64,000 nucleotides of DNA from Sphingobacterium spiritivorum. Lineage in GTDB: Bacteria; Bacteroidota; Bacteroidia; Sphingobacteriales; Sphingobacteriaceae. The stretch lies in NCBI RefSeq assembly GCF_016724845.1, contig NZ_CP068082.1, positions 3,596,001-3,660,000 on the forward strand, written 5' to 3'. Under the pieces are notes generated by a model. The model ran no database searches and had not been told where the DNA came from. It saw nothing but the letters and a program-made list of their open reading frames with translations. The translations under genes and the position numbers were made by a program. Below, in pieces: positions 42,550-50,022 of the stretch (the stretch's first letter is position 1; every line of letters starts with the position of its first letter).

Positions 42550-42739
42550 AAAACAAATATAATAAATCCCTAATATAGTAATAAACAAATATGTAGTAGT
42601 AAAATACCCGCTCTTTTGGTAGGTTACGCCAAATCATGCCCGTAATTTTAACCTGTCAATTAAAATAGTGTAACAATTATGGAAGCACAATTCACACACT
42701 AAGAATGGTATATAAGTTTTATCAATAAATAAAAAAGTT

Positions 42740-43015
42740 ATGGAAGAAATTTTAAAGGCTTTACATTATCAACCCGTTAATATATCTGATGACGACCTTG
42801 ATAACCCTGTGCCATCAATAGCCTATTTTTTCGTGAACCATCCCATTCACCAATCCCGCACCAAGCTATGGGAACTATACAAGGGATGGATTTATTTCGC
42901 TGCCGAGTCGCCCGATGGAGAGGAACTGACAGAAATGCTGTTTTTTTATAATCAATTGGAGGAATTGCTGAACCTGTGCTACATCTTAGCCCAAAAGGCC
43001 GAAAAAAACAAATAA
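42740..43015 (+). CDS. Small element protein of unknown function
   Basis: 91 residues, acidic and aromatic-rich: PSIAYFFVNHPIHQSRTKLWELYKGWIYFAAES. No domain recognised. It stands between the XRE and ORF6N genes in an element backbone where small accessory genes are common. Followed by a short GC-richer stretch (43047-43155) without a convincing gene. Confidence 0.5.
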   Translation: MEEILKALHYQPVNISDDDLDNPVPSIAYFFVNHPIHQSRTKLWELYKGWIYFAAESPDGEELTEMLFFYNQLEELLNLCYILAQKAEKNK

Positions 43016-43155
43016 CGATACTATCAATCAAATAACATTTACTTGATTAATGTCTGAAAACTGGCCGCCCCACATTTGCGGCCTGCGGAACGACCACGCT
43101 CTTGGCCGTTGCTGTTCCCGCTTTTGGCATATACGGAGAAGCCAGTAACAGAAAA

Positions 43156-43692
43156 CTACAGTTCGTCAGGTTTGAACCCAATGCGTATTCTTTTAGTTGC
43201 TGGCCGTTCCTGTTTCTCCAACAGTTCGTCAAGATAGCGGAATACGATCTCCATGTTTTTATCTTGGTTATCCAGTTTCCCTTTAATCCTTTCAATTTCC
43301 AGCCTGATCTCTGTATTGTCGGATAGCAAATGGCGCATTTTGGTAAAAATGCGGATGATCTGGATGTTCACCTCAATAGCCCTAGTACTATTTAGCACGC
43401 TTGAAAGCATTGCCACGCCCTGTTCTGTAAAGGCCATGATTTTATATTTGGAGTGTGCGCCATGTCTTAAGGTGCCAAATTGGCTCCTTAAGATTTTCTG
43501 TTCCTCCGTGTTTAGCTCAAACATAAAATCTTCGGGAAAACGTTCTGCGTTTCTTTTTACCTGCCGCTTTAGCTGTTTGGTTTCCGCTCCGTATAGTTCA
43601 GCCAGATCGGCATCCAGCATCACTTTATGTCCTCTTATGATATAAATCTGGTTCATAACCAGTTCATCAGAAATATTGATCTTAGTTTCCAT
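43156..43692 (-). CDS. ORF6N-domain protein
   Basis: 178 residues. An ORF6N DNA-binding domain spans about residues 13-100: IYIIRGHKVMLDADLAELYGAETKQLKRQVKRNAERFPEDFMFEL with the following FTEQGVAMLSSVL. The C-terminal helix (IRLEIERIKGKLDNQDKNMEIV) is probably a coiled coil. ORF6N proteins are common in phages and integrative elements, as regulators or immunity-type proteins. It lies 53 bases downstream of the integrase gene on the same strand. Confidence 0.85.
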   Translation of the reverse strand: METKINISDELVMNQIYIIRGHKVMLDADLAELYGAETKQLKRQVKRNAERFPEDFMFELNTEEQKILRSQFGTLRHGAHSKYKIMAFTEQGVAMLSSVLNSTRAIEVNIQIIRIFTKMRHLLSDNTEIRLEIERIKGKLDNQDKNMEIVFRYLDELLEKQERPATKRIRIGFKPDEL

Positions 43693-43745
43693 TCTTTAAG
43701 ATTTGTTTAAGTACGGTCGGCACCTCATGTGCCGACCGAATCGGG

Positions 43746-44963
43746 CTAAATTGAAGTAAATATTTCCCTTAATGGTGCCATATCACTGGCAACCTTTTCG
43801 TCAAGTATCTTCGCATACAGTTGCGTGGTGCGGAGATTTGTATGACCAAGCATTTTTGATACGCTTTCAATAGGCACTCCGTTCATGAGTGTTACCGTTG
43901 TGGCGAACGTTCGTTTGGCTATTCGGTTTCCTAATGTTTTGTCTACACCAGCAAGAGCGGCAATTTCTATTAAATACTCGTTCATTTTCTGATTGCTGGA
44001 AATAGGTAGGGCTTTGCCCTTATTAATACACATGGGATGATCTTTGTACCTGTCGAGAATTTTTTTAGCAACAGGAAGCAGTGGAATAGCTGCTCTCGTA
44101 TTTGTCTTTTGCCTGTAAGTAATGATCCAAGGCTCTCCATCCGCACCAATGCGAATGTCAGCTGGTTTGAGTTTCTGTACATCTGCATAAGATAGACCAG
44201 TATAACAACTGAACAGGAAAAAATCCCGCACCTGTGAAAGTCTTAATGTAGTAAATTCCTTCTCTACTATCTTCTGCAGTTCCGTCGCTGTAAGATAATC
44301 GCGATGTACATCTTTGGATTTTAGCTTATAGCCAAAGAAAGGGTCTGCATTTATCCATTTTTTTGAAATACAGATCCTAATGTTTTTACCTAAATTTTTG
44401 AGGTGTTTGATGGCCGTGTTATTCGTATTAGCTTTTTCGGTGCGTAGGTAAAAATCAAAAGCGCTAATAAAATCGTGGTCTATACTTTTGATATTGATGT
44501 CGTTTTTGCGGTATTGAAAAGCAAGGAAATCAAGTACATGTCTTTCTAATACCTCAAACCTTTTGAGCGTTCCTTGCGCATAGTCCTTACCCACAAGTGC
44601 TTTCATATTTTTATTATGCAATGTAATAGCCTCAACTAAAGTGTGTGGCTTTTCTGCTTTGCCGAGATACTTGCACTTAATACTTTCCGTAGTAACTTCA
44701 TCATCCTGTAGGCATAATGTTGTATAAGCTGTAGTAACACCCGCTTTCATTTTATCCAAATAGGCGTTAAAAGTTTTGGTATCCTCTTTAGTGCCTCTAA
44801 TGTGTCCGATTTTTGAGTTCCATTGTTCGGGTTCACATTCCTTTCCTGTGGCAAGCTCAGCACGTTTTCCGTTAACGGTAATCCTTAAATAGATAGGTAC
44901 AATGCCTGTAGTGTAATCTTTTGGCCTTTTAAGATAGAAAAGCAGACTGAAATTAGTTTTCAT
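43746..44963 (-). CDS. int: Tyrosine recombinase (element integrase)
   Basis: 405 residues from the ATG at 44963. SAM-like N-terminal domain (about 1-100), core-binding domain (about 108-205), catalytic domain from about 218. At the usual ArgI site the motif is CYTGLSYADV with serine (S258), a substitution known in IntDOT-type Bacteroidota integrases. The second box reads NRIAKRTFATT with Arg/Lys (R347, K350) where HxxR is usual. GHTNLRTTQLYAKI carries H374 and nucleophile Y383. It faces the tRNA-Lys target site, 249 bases away, and should drive integration at the 24-base core. Confidence 0.85.
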   Translation of the reverse strand: MKTNFSLLFYLKRPKDYTTGIVPIYLRITVNGKRAELATGKECEPEQWNSKIGHIRGTKEDTKTFNAYLDKMKAGVTTAYTTLCLQDDEVTTESIKCKYLGKAEKPHTLVEAITLHNKNMKALVGKDYAQGTLKRFEVLERHVLDFLAFQYRKNDINIKSIDHDFISAFDFYLRTEKANTNNTAIKHLKNLGKNIRICISKKWINADPFFGYKLKSKDVHRDYLTATELQKIVEKEFTTLRLSQVRDFFLFSCYTGLSYADVQKLKPADIRIGADGEPWIITYRQKTNTRAAIPLLPVAKKILDRYKDHPMCINKGKALPISSNQKMNEYLIEIAALAGVDKTLGNRIAKRTFATTVTLMNGVPIESVSKMLGHTNLRTTQLYAKILDEKVASDMAPLREIFTSI

Positions 44964-45060
44964 GATAACTGATTTAAGGTTAAACAAAGTTAGCCTTGCA
45001 GTCTAAACATATCAAGTCGTTCAATGACTGAACTTTCTGTAATACAGATAGTTATATCTA

Positions 45061-45112
45061 ATTCGGTGAGTTGAAAAACCCAATTTTTACTCACCTAATT
45101 ACTCACCATTTT
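45061..45112. repeat. Right arm-type repeats
   Basis: CTCACC twice (45090-45095, 45102-45107; 12-base spacing, as at the left end) plus an inverted copy of CTCACCGAAT as ATTCGGTGAG (45061-45070). Likely integrase-binding sites of attR. Confidence 0.55.
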
Positions 45113-45154
45113 ATTTGTGAATTATTAGATATTTTGGGTTTTTTCAGTAAACAA

Positions 45155-45187
45155 AAAAGCTTGCAATCTTTTGATTTGCAAGCTTTT
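45155..45187 (-). terminator. Element-borne terminator after tRNA-Lys
   Basis: AAAAGCTTGCAA/TTGCAAGCTTTT stem with a T-run on the minus strand, 25 bases past the tRNA 3' end. It replaces the chromosomal terminator that integration moved to 32296-32326. Confidence 0.7.
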
Positions 45188-45209
45188 ACGTAGTTTTGAT
45201 ACTATTTTC

Positions 45210-45233
45210 TGTGATCCCGCTGGGATTCGAACC
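45210..45233. repeat. attR: tRNA-Lys 3' core
   Basis: 24 bases matching attL (32326-32349) with one difference. Here the core is part of the intact tRNA, so the element restores the tRNA 3' end it invades. Confidence 0.85.
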
Positions 45234-45284
45234 CAGGACCCATACATTAAAAGTGTATTGCTCTACCAGCTGAGCTACGGAATC
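45212..45284 (-). tRNA. tRNA-Lys (anticodon UUU)
   Basis: 73-base cloverleaf on the minus strand: acceptor GATTCCG/CGGGATC (7 bp, one G-U), D-arm GCTC/GAGC, anticodon arm ATACA/TGTAT with loop CTTTTAA, T-arm CTGGG/CCCAG with loop TTCGAAT, discriminator A. No encoded CCA. Its 3' 22 bases are the integration core of the mobile element. Confidence 0.95.
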
Positions 45285-45324
45285 CTTTCTTTTTGTGAAA
45301 CTAATTCCGTTTCTGAAAGTGATG

Positions 45325-45355
45325 CAAAGGTAGGAATATAAATTATATATGCAAA
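45325..45355 (-). promoter_or_regulatory. Promoter of tRNA-Lys
   Basis: On the minus strand TTTG (45352-45355), exactly 19 bases, TACCTTTG (45325-45332): a textbook Bacteroidota promoter about 40 bases ahead of the tRNA 5' end. Confidence 0.75.
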
Positions 45356-45511
45356 GAATTCCGTTGTTAAAACACAAAAAAAAGTAAAACTTATTCATTT
45401 ATAGTGATTTATTTTTTCAAATAAAATTGCACTGATGATAGTGCCATGCCATATTTCCCTTTTCTTTCCAGAATTAAACCCTTATTTTGTACAATATAAG
45501 TTGAATACAGC

Positions 45512-46183
45512 ATGAAAATACTAATTGTAGAAGACGAGCTCGAATTGCAGAGGAGTGTTCAGGAATTTTTGGAGGCAGAGCAATATGTCGTAGAAGTAGC
45601 TTCGGATTATTCTTCAGCCTTGTCAAAGATCAATCTGTATACCTATGATTGTATACTGTTGGATATAAATCTGCCGGGAGGCAACGGGCTTACGTTGCTG
45701 GATGAGTTGAGAGGAAAAGAGCAGCAGCATACCATTATTATTTCGGCCAGAGATTCTATAGATGATAAGATAAGAGGGCTGGATCTCGGGGCGGATGATT
45801 ACCTGACAAAGCCTTTTCATCTTTCCGAATTGAATGCGCGTATCAAAGCTGTATTGCGACGTAAGCAGCTTGCCGGCAACCCTGTTGTTCAGCTCAATAA
45901 TCTGCAGATCAATTACGACACACGTAGTATCTGTGTCGATGATCAGGATCTGCATTTCAGCCGTAAGGAATTTGATGTATTTTCTTTTTTTGTCCTCAAT
46001 AAAAATAAGCTGGTGACGAAAACCGCATTGGCGGAGCATGTATGGGGAGATGATTCAGATATGGCCGATAATCTTGATTTTATTTATTCACAGATTAAAA
46101 ATATTCGTAAAAAGTTGAAAGAGCATCATGCGCAGCTCGAAATACAAGCGATCTATGGTGTAGGTTATAAAATGAGCGTATAA
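45512..46183 (+). CDS. OmpR-family response regulator
   Basis: 223 residues. Receiver domain 1-115 with acidic pocket E7-D8, phosphorylation site D51 (YDCILLDINLPGGNG), and the switch motif LGADDYLTKPF. OmpR/PhoB winged helix at about 128-223 (LHFSRKEFDVFSFFVLNKNKLVTKTALAEHVWG, DNLDFIYSQIKNIRKKL, IYGVGYKM). Partner of the histidine kinase encoded 1 base downstream. Signal and targets cannot be told from the sequence. Confidence 0.93.
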   Translation: MKILIVEDELELQRSVQEFLEAEQYVVEVASDYSSALSKINLYTYDCILLDINLPGGNGLTLLDELRGKEQQHTIIISARDSIDDKIRGLDLGADDYLTKPFHLSELNARIKAVLRRKQLAGNPVVQLNNLQINYDTRSICVDDQDLHFSRKEFDVFSFFVLNKNKLVTKTALAEHVWGDDSDMADNLDFIYSQIKNIRKKLKEHHAQLEIQAIYGVGYKMSV

Positions 46184-46184
46184 G

Positions 46185-47456
46185 ATGAGACTGCTGAACC
46201 GAACTATGTTGTATCTTTCCGGTGCACTGCTGCTGATCCTGAGTGTATGGGCTGTGATCTTCTATCTGGATATGATGGATGAAGTGTATGACAGCCTTGA
46301 TGATGGTCTGGAAAACCACAAGATGCTTATTATACATAAGGCATATGAAGATGAGATGGTTTACCAGAAGAGAGACTTTGGCGAAAGCAATTACAGATTG
46401 ATCCCTGTCCCGGAGGATATTGCAATCAGCGGGCTGGAAACTTATTCTGACACATCCATGTATATGGTTAATGAAGAAGATTTTGAAGTCGTGCGTATGC
46501 TGACAACCTATTTTCAGGATAATGATGGTAAATATTACAAGTTGCAGGTTATCTCCTCTATGGTGGAGGAAGATGATCTGATCAGCAGTTTACTGTACTC
46601 TCTTCTTACGCTCTTTGTCGTGGTTATGATATCTATTTTTATTATCAATAAGCTGATATTGAGTAAAATATGGAAACCTTTCTATCAACTGGGGTATCAG
46701 TTGAAAAAATTTGAACTGGGGAAAAGAAATACCTTTGTTGCTCCCAAAACTTCTGTGCTTGAATTTAAGGAGCTGAATAATACAATCATCCAGCTGCTGG
46801 ATGATAATACGGCTGTCTATGAGCGGCAAAAAGACTTTGTCGAAAATGCTGCACATGAATTGCAGACACCGCTGGCCATTTCACAATCAAAAGTAGAAAT
46901 GCTGTTACCTCATTTTGAGAAAGATGAAGAAGTATTAAATCAGCTGGCGGAGGTGCTGCATCAACTGGACCGGATGAAAAGATTGAACAAATCGCTGTTG
47001 TTGCTGACTAAAATCGATAACCGGCAATTTTTAAATCAGGAGCCAACGGATTTCAATATGCTATGGAGAAAGCAAATAGAAGCCTTCAGAGAACTTTTGG
47101 AGCATAAAAGTATACATGTAGATCTGTCGGAAGAAGAAGTGCTTATACTCGATTTTAATCCCGATCTGGCGCAGATGCTTATTTCTAATCTGCTGCGCAA
47201 TGCACATATCCATAACTATGAGGGTGGGCATATTGTCTTGCGTATCCGCAAGAATGGATTTACCATAGCCAATACAGGCAAAGAAATGGCGCTTAATACG
47301 CAGCATATCTTTGATCGTTTTTATAAGGATGTGGAAAATCAGCAATCCACAGGTCTGGGACTAGCGATCGTCAGATCTATAGTGGATTCGACAAATGGTC
47401 ACATTGACTATACATATACAGATCATATGCACAGCTTTACGGTACATTTTGACTAA
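46185..47456 (+). CDS. Sensor histidine kinase
   Basis: 423 residues. Two membrane helices (about 8-28 and 130-152) bracket a periplasmic sensor of about 100 residues without a known fold. The DHp helix has the H-box FVENAAHELQTPLA (His near 224). The catalytic domain has the N-box LLRNAHIHN and GLGLAIVRSI. The usual DTGxG G1 box is reduced (TIANTGKEMALN), as in several Bacteroidota kinases. It starts one base after the response regulator's stop, so the pair forms a unit. Convergent with the next gene, with no gap between stop codons. Confidence 0.92.
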   Translation: MRLLNRTMLYLSGALLLILSVWAVIFYLDMMDEVYDSLDDGLENHKMLIIHKAYEDEMVYQKRDFGESNYRLIPVPEDIAISGLETYSDTSMYMVNEEDFEVVRMLTTYFQDNDGKYYKLQVISSMVEEDDLISSLLYSLLTLFVVVMISIFIINKLILSKIWKPFYQLGYQLKKFELGKRNTFVAPKTSVLEFKELNNTIIQLLDDNTAVYERQKDFVENAAHELQTPLAISQSKVEMLLPHFEKDEEVLNQLAEVLHQLDRMKRLNKSLLLLTKIDNRQFLNQEPTDFNMLWRKQIEAFRELLEHKSIHVDLSEEEVLILDFNPDLAQMLISNLLRNAHIHNYEGGHIVLRIRKNGFTIANTGKEMALNTQHIFDRFYKDVENQQSTGLGLAIVRSIVDSTNGHIDYTYTDHMHSFTVHFD

Positions 47457-47753
47457 TTAATCGTTTCTCAGATACTCTTCGTCTTCTGCACTCAAAGATT
47501 TGGAAGCAGGAGGGAGCGTCTCGCCTGCATCACCTGTAATACTGTATACTGAAGGGTGCTGGTCTTTTTTCTTTCCTGACCGCGCGAGTATCAAGCCTAC
47601 AATAATACCCAGCAGAAAGAATACAGCCAGAATAGCCAGTTTGGAAACACTATGGTCGCCAAAAATCCAAAAATTGACCGATTCTGTATTCTTCATCAGC
47701 ACAATAGTGAGCAGAATGGTCAGTATTAATAAGAATATGGTCTTAATGCGCAT
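47457..47753 (-). CDS. LapA-domain-like small membrane protein
   Basis: 98 residues. Two membrane helices (about 3-20 and 37-60) with NTESVNFWIFGDHSVSKLAILAVFFLLGIIVGLI between, matching the LapA (DUF1049) pattern of inner-membrane proteins linked to lipopolysaccharide assembly. The C-terminal 40 residues are polar and likely cytosolic. The stop codon abuts that of the histidine kinase. Confidence 0.75.
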   Translation of the reverse strand: MRIKTIFLLILTILLTIVLMKNTESVNFWIFGDHSVSKLAILAVFFLLGIIVGLILARSGKKKDQHPSVYSITGDAGETLPPASKSLSAEDEEYLRND

Positions 47754-47789
47754 TTGACAATGAATTACCTGAAACCGAAAATAATAAAA

Positions 47790-47817
47790 AAAGGAGATAA
47801 CTTGCGTTATCTCCTTT
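47790..47817 (-). terminator. Terminator of the rpsF-rpsR-rplI operon
   Basis: Perfect 12-bp stem AAAGGAGATAAC/GTTATCTCCTTT with a 4-base loop; on the minus strand it runs into a T-tract. It lies 24 bases past the rplI stop. Confidence 0.85.
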
Positions 47818-47840
47818 ATATTTTGTGTTGAATAACAGTA

Positions 47841-48284
47841 TTATTCAGCTACTACTTCGAAAGGAACCTGAACTTTAACTTCTTTGTGAAGGTTCAAGTT
47901 AGCGATATATTCACCAACTAATTTTGGTTCAGTTTCGAAAGTGATGCGGCGACGATCTACGTCAAAACCTTGCGCTTTCAAAGCATCAGCAATCTGAATG
48001 CTGTTTACTTTACCGAAGATTTTTCCTGATTCACCAGCTTTAGCACCGATTGTCAACTTGATAGCTTCTAATTTAGTCGCTAATTCTGTCGCATCTTTTT
48101 TAATTTTCTCTTGTTTGAATTGCGCTTGTTTGATGTTTTCAGCTAATACTTTCTTTGCAGAAGATGTAGCCAATACAGCGAAACCCTGAGGAATTAAGTA
48201 GTTACGACCGTAACCCGGCTTTACTACGACAACATCGTCTTTTTCGCCAAGGTGTTTGATATCATGTTTTAAGATAATTTCCAT
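47841..48284 (-). CDS. rplI: 50S ribosomal protein L9
   Basis: 147 residues, the usual length. N-terminal RNA-binding lobe with MEIILKHDIKHLGEKDDVVVVKPGYGRNYLIPQGFA (the L9 signature GxGxNYLxPxGxA), then the long helix TKLEAIKLTIGAKAG and the C-terminal globular lobe with GKIFGKVNSIQIADAL. Binds 23S rRNA at the base of L1. Third gene of the rpsF-rpsR-rplI operon, 12 bases after rpsR. Confidence 0.97.
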   Translation of the reverse strand: MEIILKHDIKHLGEKDDVVVVKPGYGRNYLIPQGFAVLATSSAKKVLAENIKQAQFKQEKIKKDATELATKLEAIKLTIGAKAGESGKIFGKVNSIQIADALKAQGFDVDRRRITFETEPKLVGEYIANLNLHKEVKVQVPFEVVAE

Positions 48285-48296
48285 GTCGTATTCTCC

Positions 48297-48560
48297 TTAT
48301 TTTAATGAGTCAGTAACGTAAGGTAATAAACCGATGTGACGAGCACGTTTAACGGCTTGAGCAACTTTACGTTGGAATTTCAATGAAGTACCAGTAAGAC
48401 GACGAGGTAAAATTTTACCTTGGTCATTCACAAATTTCAAAAGGAAGTTTGCGTCTTTGTAGTCAATGTATTTGATACCGTTCTTTTTGAAACGGCAATA
48501 TTTTTTACGGTTGTCCTCTACTTTAGGAGCAGTTACGTATTGGATGTTTTCGTTTGCCAT
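48297..48560 (-). CDS. rpsR: 30S ribosomal protein S18
   Basis: 87 residues. Matches bS18 with [41 protein letters not shown] followed by [13 protein letters not shown]. Binds 16S rRNA with S6 in the platform. Its ATG overlaps the rpsF stop (TAATG), so the pair is coupled, and rplI follows after 12 bases. Confidence 0.97.
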   Translation of the reverse strand: MANENIQYVTAPKVEDNRKKYCRFKKNGIKYIDYKDANFLLKFVNDQGKILPRRLTGTSLKFQRKVAQAVKRARHIGLLPYVTDSLK

Positions 48561-48928
48561 TAGTTTGCTACCTCCTCAGTTTTAGTTTCTGCTTTCTTGT
48601 TGAATGCTCCGCTACGTTTTTTCTCGCTGTATGCAATAGCATGTTTGTCTAATGCAATCGTTAAGAAACGCATTACGCGCTCATCACGTCTCAATTCAAT
48701 CTCAATTTTTCTGATTAATTCACCTGGAGCCTTGAATTCAGTTAAGTGATAAAATCCAGTTGTTTTTTTCTGGATAGGATACGCTAATTTTTTCAAACCC
48801 CAATTGTCTTCAGCGACAATCTCGGCTCCGCCTTCTGTTAAGATGTTTTTGAATTTTGCGATTACTTCTTTCGCAACATCATCAGAAAGCAACGGGGTAA
48901 GAATGATTACAGATTCGTACTGTTGCAT
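48560..48928 (-). CDS. rpsF: 30S ribosomal protein S6
   Basis: 122 residues from [22 protein letters not shown], the expected bS6 start; upstream in-frame codons lie in the leader. Partner of S18 in the platform, with the [31 protein letters not shown] core. C-terminal tail Lys-rich and of variable length, as in Bacteroidota. First gene of the operon; a TACCTTTG promoter box is at 48977-48984. Confidence 0.96.
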   Translation of the reverse strand: MQQYESVIILTPLLSDDVAKEVIAKFKNILTEGGAEIVAEDNWGLKKLAYPIQKKTTGFYHLTEFKAPGELIRKIEIELRRDERVMRFLTIALDKHAIAYSEKKRSGAFNKKAETKTEEVAN

Positions 48929-48976
48929 TTTGTTAAATATTTTTGTTAATTTAAAATTTCCGCACTTACGGAAGTG

Positions 48977-48984
48977 CAAAGGTA
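48977..48984 (-). promoter_or_regulatory. -7 promoter box of the rpsF operon
   Basis: TACCTTTG on the minus strand, the same box as the tRNA-Lys promoter, about 50 bases before the rpsF ATG. It partly overlaps a GCACTT/AAGTGC hairpin at 48962-48977. Confidence 0.5.
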
Positions 48985-49090
48985 TAAAATTACTTTTATT
49001 TATAAAAGAGAAATTTAGAATAAGTGAGCTATTGTCAAAATCAAGGTACAAAGTATTGCCTGATGCAAATATTTAATAACTTTACTTGCT

Positions 49091-49990
49091 ATGAAAACAA
49101 TCCAAAATTACTTTCTCAGCCTCTTTTTAGTCTTTTTTATTAGCGTTGCTCCATCTGCGGTCCTGGCACAAAAAGATCCGCTCGATGATGGTGTATTAAG
49201 GATATTAGCTATTGGTAACAGTTTTTCAGAAGATGCAATTGAAAATTATCTTTATGAGCTGGCAAAGGCCAGTGGCAAAACCATGGTCATCGGTAATCTG
49301 TATATCGGAGGGGCGCCTTTGTCTCTGCATGTACGCAATGTGAATGAAGATAAGGCTGCCTACAGCTACCGCAAAATAACCTCCGACGGAAATAAAACCG
49401 TCACTCCCGATGTCCGTATATCAGATGCTTTGGTTGACGAACCCTGGGATTATATCAGTTTTCAGCAGGCCAGTCCGCTTTCGGGTAAATACGAAACATA
49501 TCAGGCCGATCTTCCGGCTTTGTTTGCCTATGTAAAAACACATGTACGGTATCCCTCTACAAAGTATATTCTGCACCAGACATGGGCATATCAGCAGGAT
49601 TCCAAGCATGATGGTTTTGCAAACTATGACCGGAGTCAGTTAAAGATGTATGAAGCTATTGCGCGTACTTCTCAGCAAGCATTCAAACTGATTCCCTTTG
49701 ACTTATTAGTTCCTGCAGGTACTGCTGTGCAGAATGCGCGGACAAGTTTTATAGCCGACCATTATACAAGAGACGGTTACCACCTTAATCTGGACTACGG
49801 ACGTTTTACAGCAGCCTGTACCTGGTTTGAAACTCTTTTTCAGCAGGATGTAACAACCAATGTTTACAAGCCGCTAAAAGTGACTGATATTCAGGCTGAA
49901 ATAGCAAAGAAAGCAGCACACGAAGCTGTTTTACATCCTTTTGCAATAACACCTCTTAAAGCCTTTCAGATAATGGATATATCCAGATAA
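49091..49990 (+). CDS. Secreted DUF4886 protein (SGNH-hydrolase-like)
   Basis: 299 residues with a signal peptide (IQNYFLSLFLVFFISVAPSAVLAQ). The mature part matches DUF4886: VLRILAIGNSFSEDAIENYL with the GNSFS motif at the position of the GDS block of SGNH esterases, then LYIGGAPLSLH, YISFQQASPLSG, YILHQTWAYQQ and YHLNLDYGRFTAACTWF near the C-terminus. The His in GYHLN may complete a catalytic Ser-His pair. Periplasmic or surface. Precedes a sulfatase and a sialidase with short gaps, so it may remove acyl groups from the same glycan; inferred. Confidence 0.8.
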   Translation: MKTIQNYFLSLFLVFFISVAPSAVLAQKDPLDDGVLRILAIGNSFSEDAIENYLYELAKASGKTMVIGNLYIGGAPLSLHVRNVNEDKAAYSYRKITSDGNKTVTPDVRISDALVDEPWDYISFQQASPLSGKYETYQADLPALFAYVKTHVRYPSTKYILHQTWAYQQDSKHDGFANYDRSQLKMYEAIARTSQQAFKLIPFDLLVPAGTAVQNARTSFIADHYTRDGYHLNLDYGRFTAACTWFETLFQQDVTTNVYKPLKVTDIQAEIAKKAAHEAVLHPFAITPLKAFQIMDISR

Positions 49991-50022
49991 ACTATATATT
50001 AATCAAAACCAACCTATAACTA

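Larger units (their letters stand above)
32326..45233. mobile_element. Integrative mobilizable element in tRNA-Lys(UUU)
   Basis: About 12.9 kb bounded by a 24-base near-perfect direct repeat of the tRNA-Lys 3' end (23 of 24 identical). An integrase gene lies next to the tRNA end. Inside are ORF6N, XRE, two excisionase-like HTH proteins, a BfmA/BtgA mobilization protein and a DUF5712-type relaxase. There are no type IV secretion or tra genes, so it would need a helper conjugative element. Cargo at 32.5-37.5 kb is clearly more AT-rich than the 37.7-45 kb backbone. Excision was not observed and is inferred from the intact ends. Confidence 0.85.

Noticed and set aside
43047..43155. GC-richer open frame running past the ORF6N stop
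   Set aside because: It shifts out of frame from the ORF6N gene, has no own start within it, and lacks protein-like signatures. Possibly a relic, but not supportable.
48962..48977. Firm S6:S18 leader annotation
   Set aside because: The hairpin overlaps the predicted -7 box, so its presence in the mRNA is doubtful; kept only as a low-interest finding.
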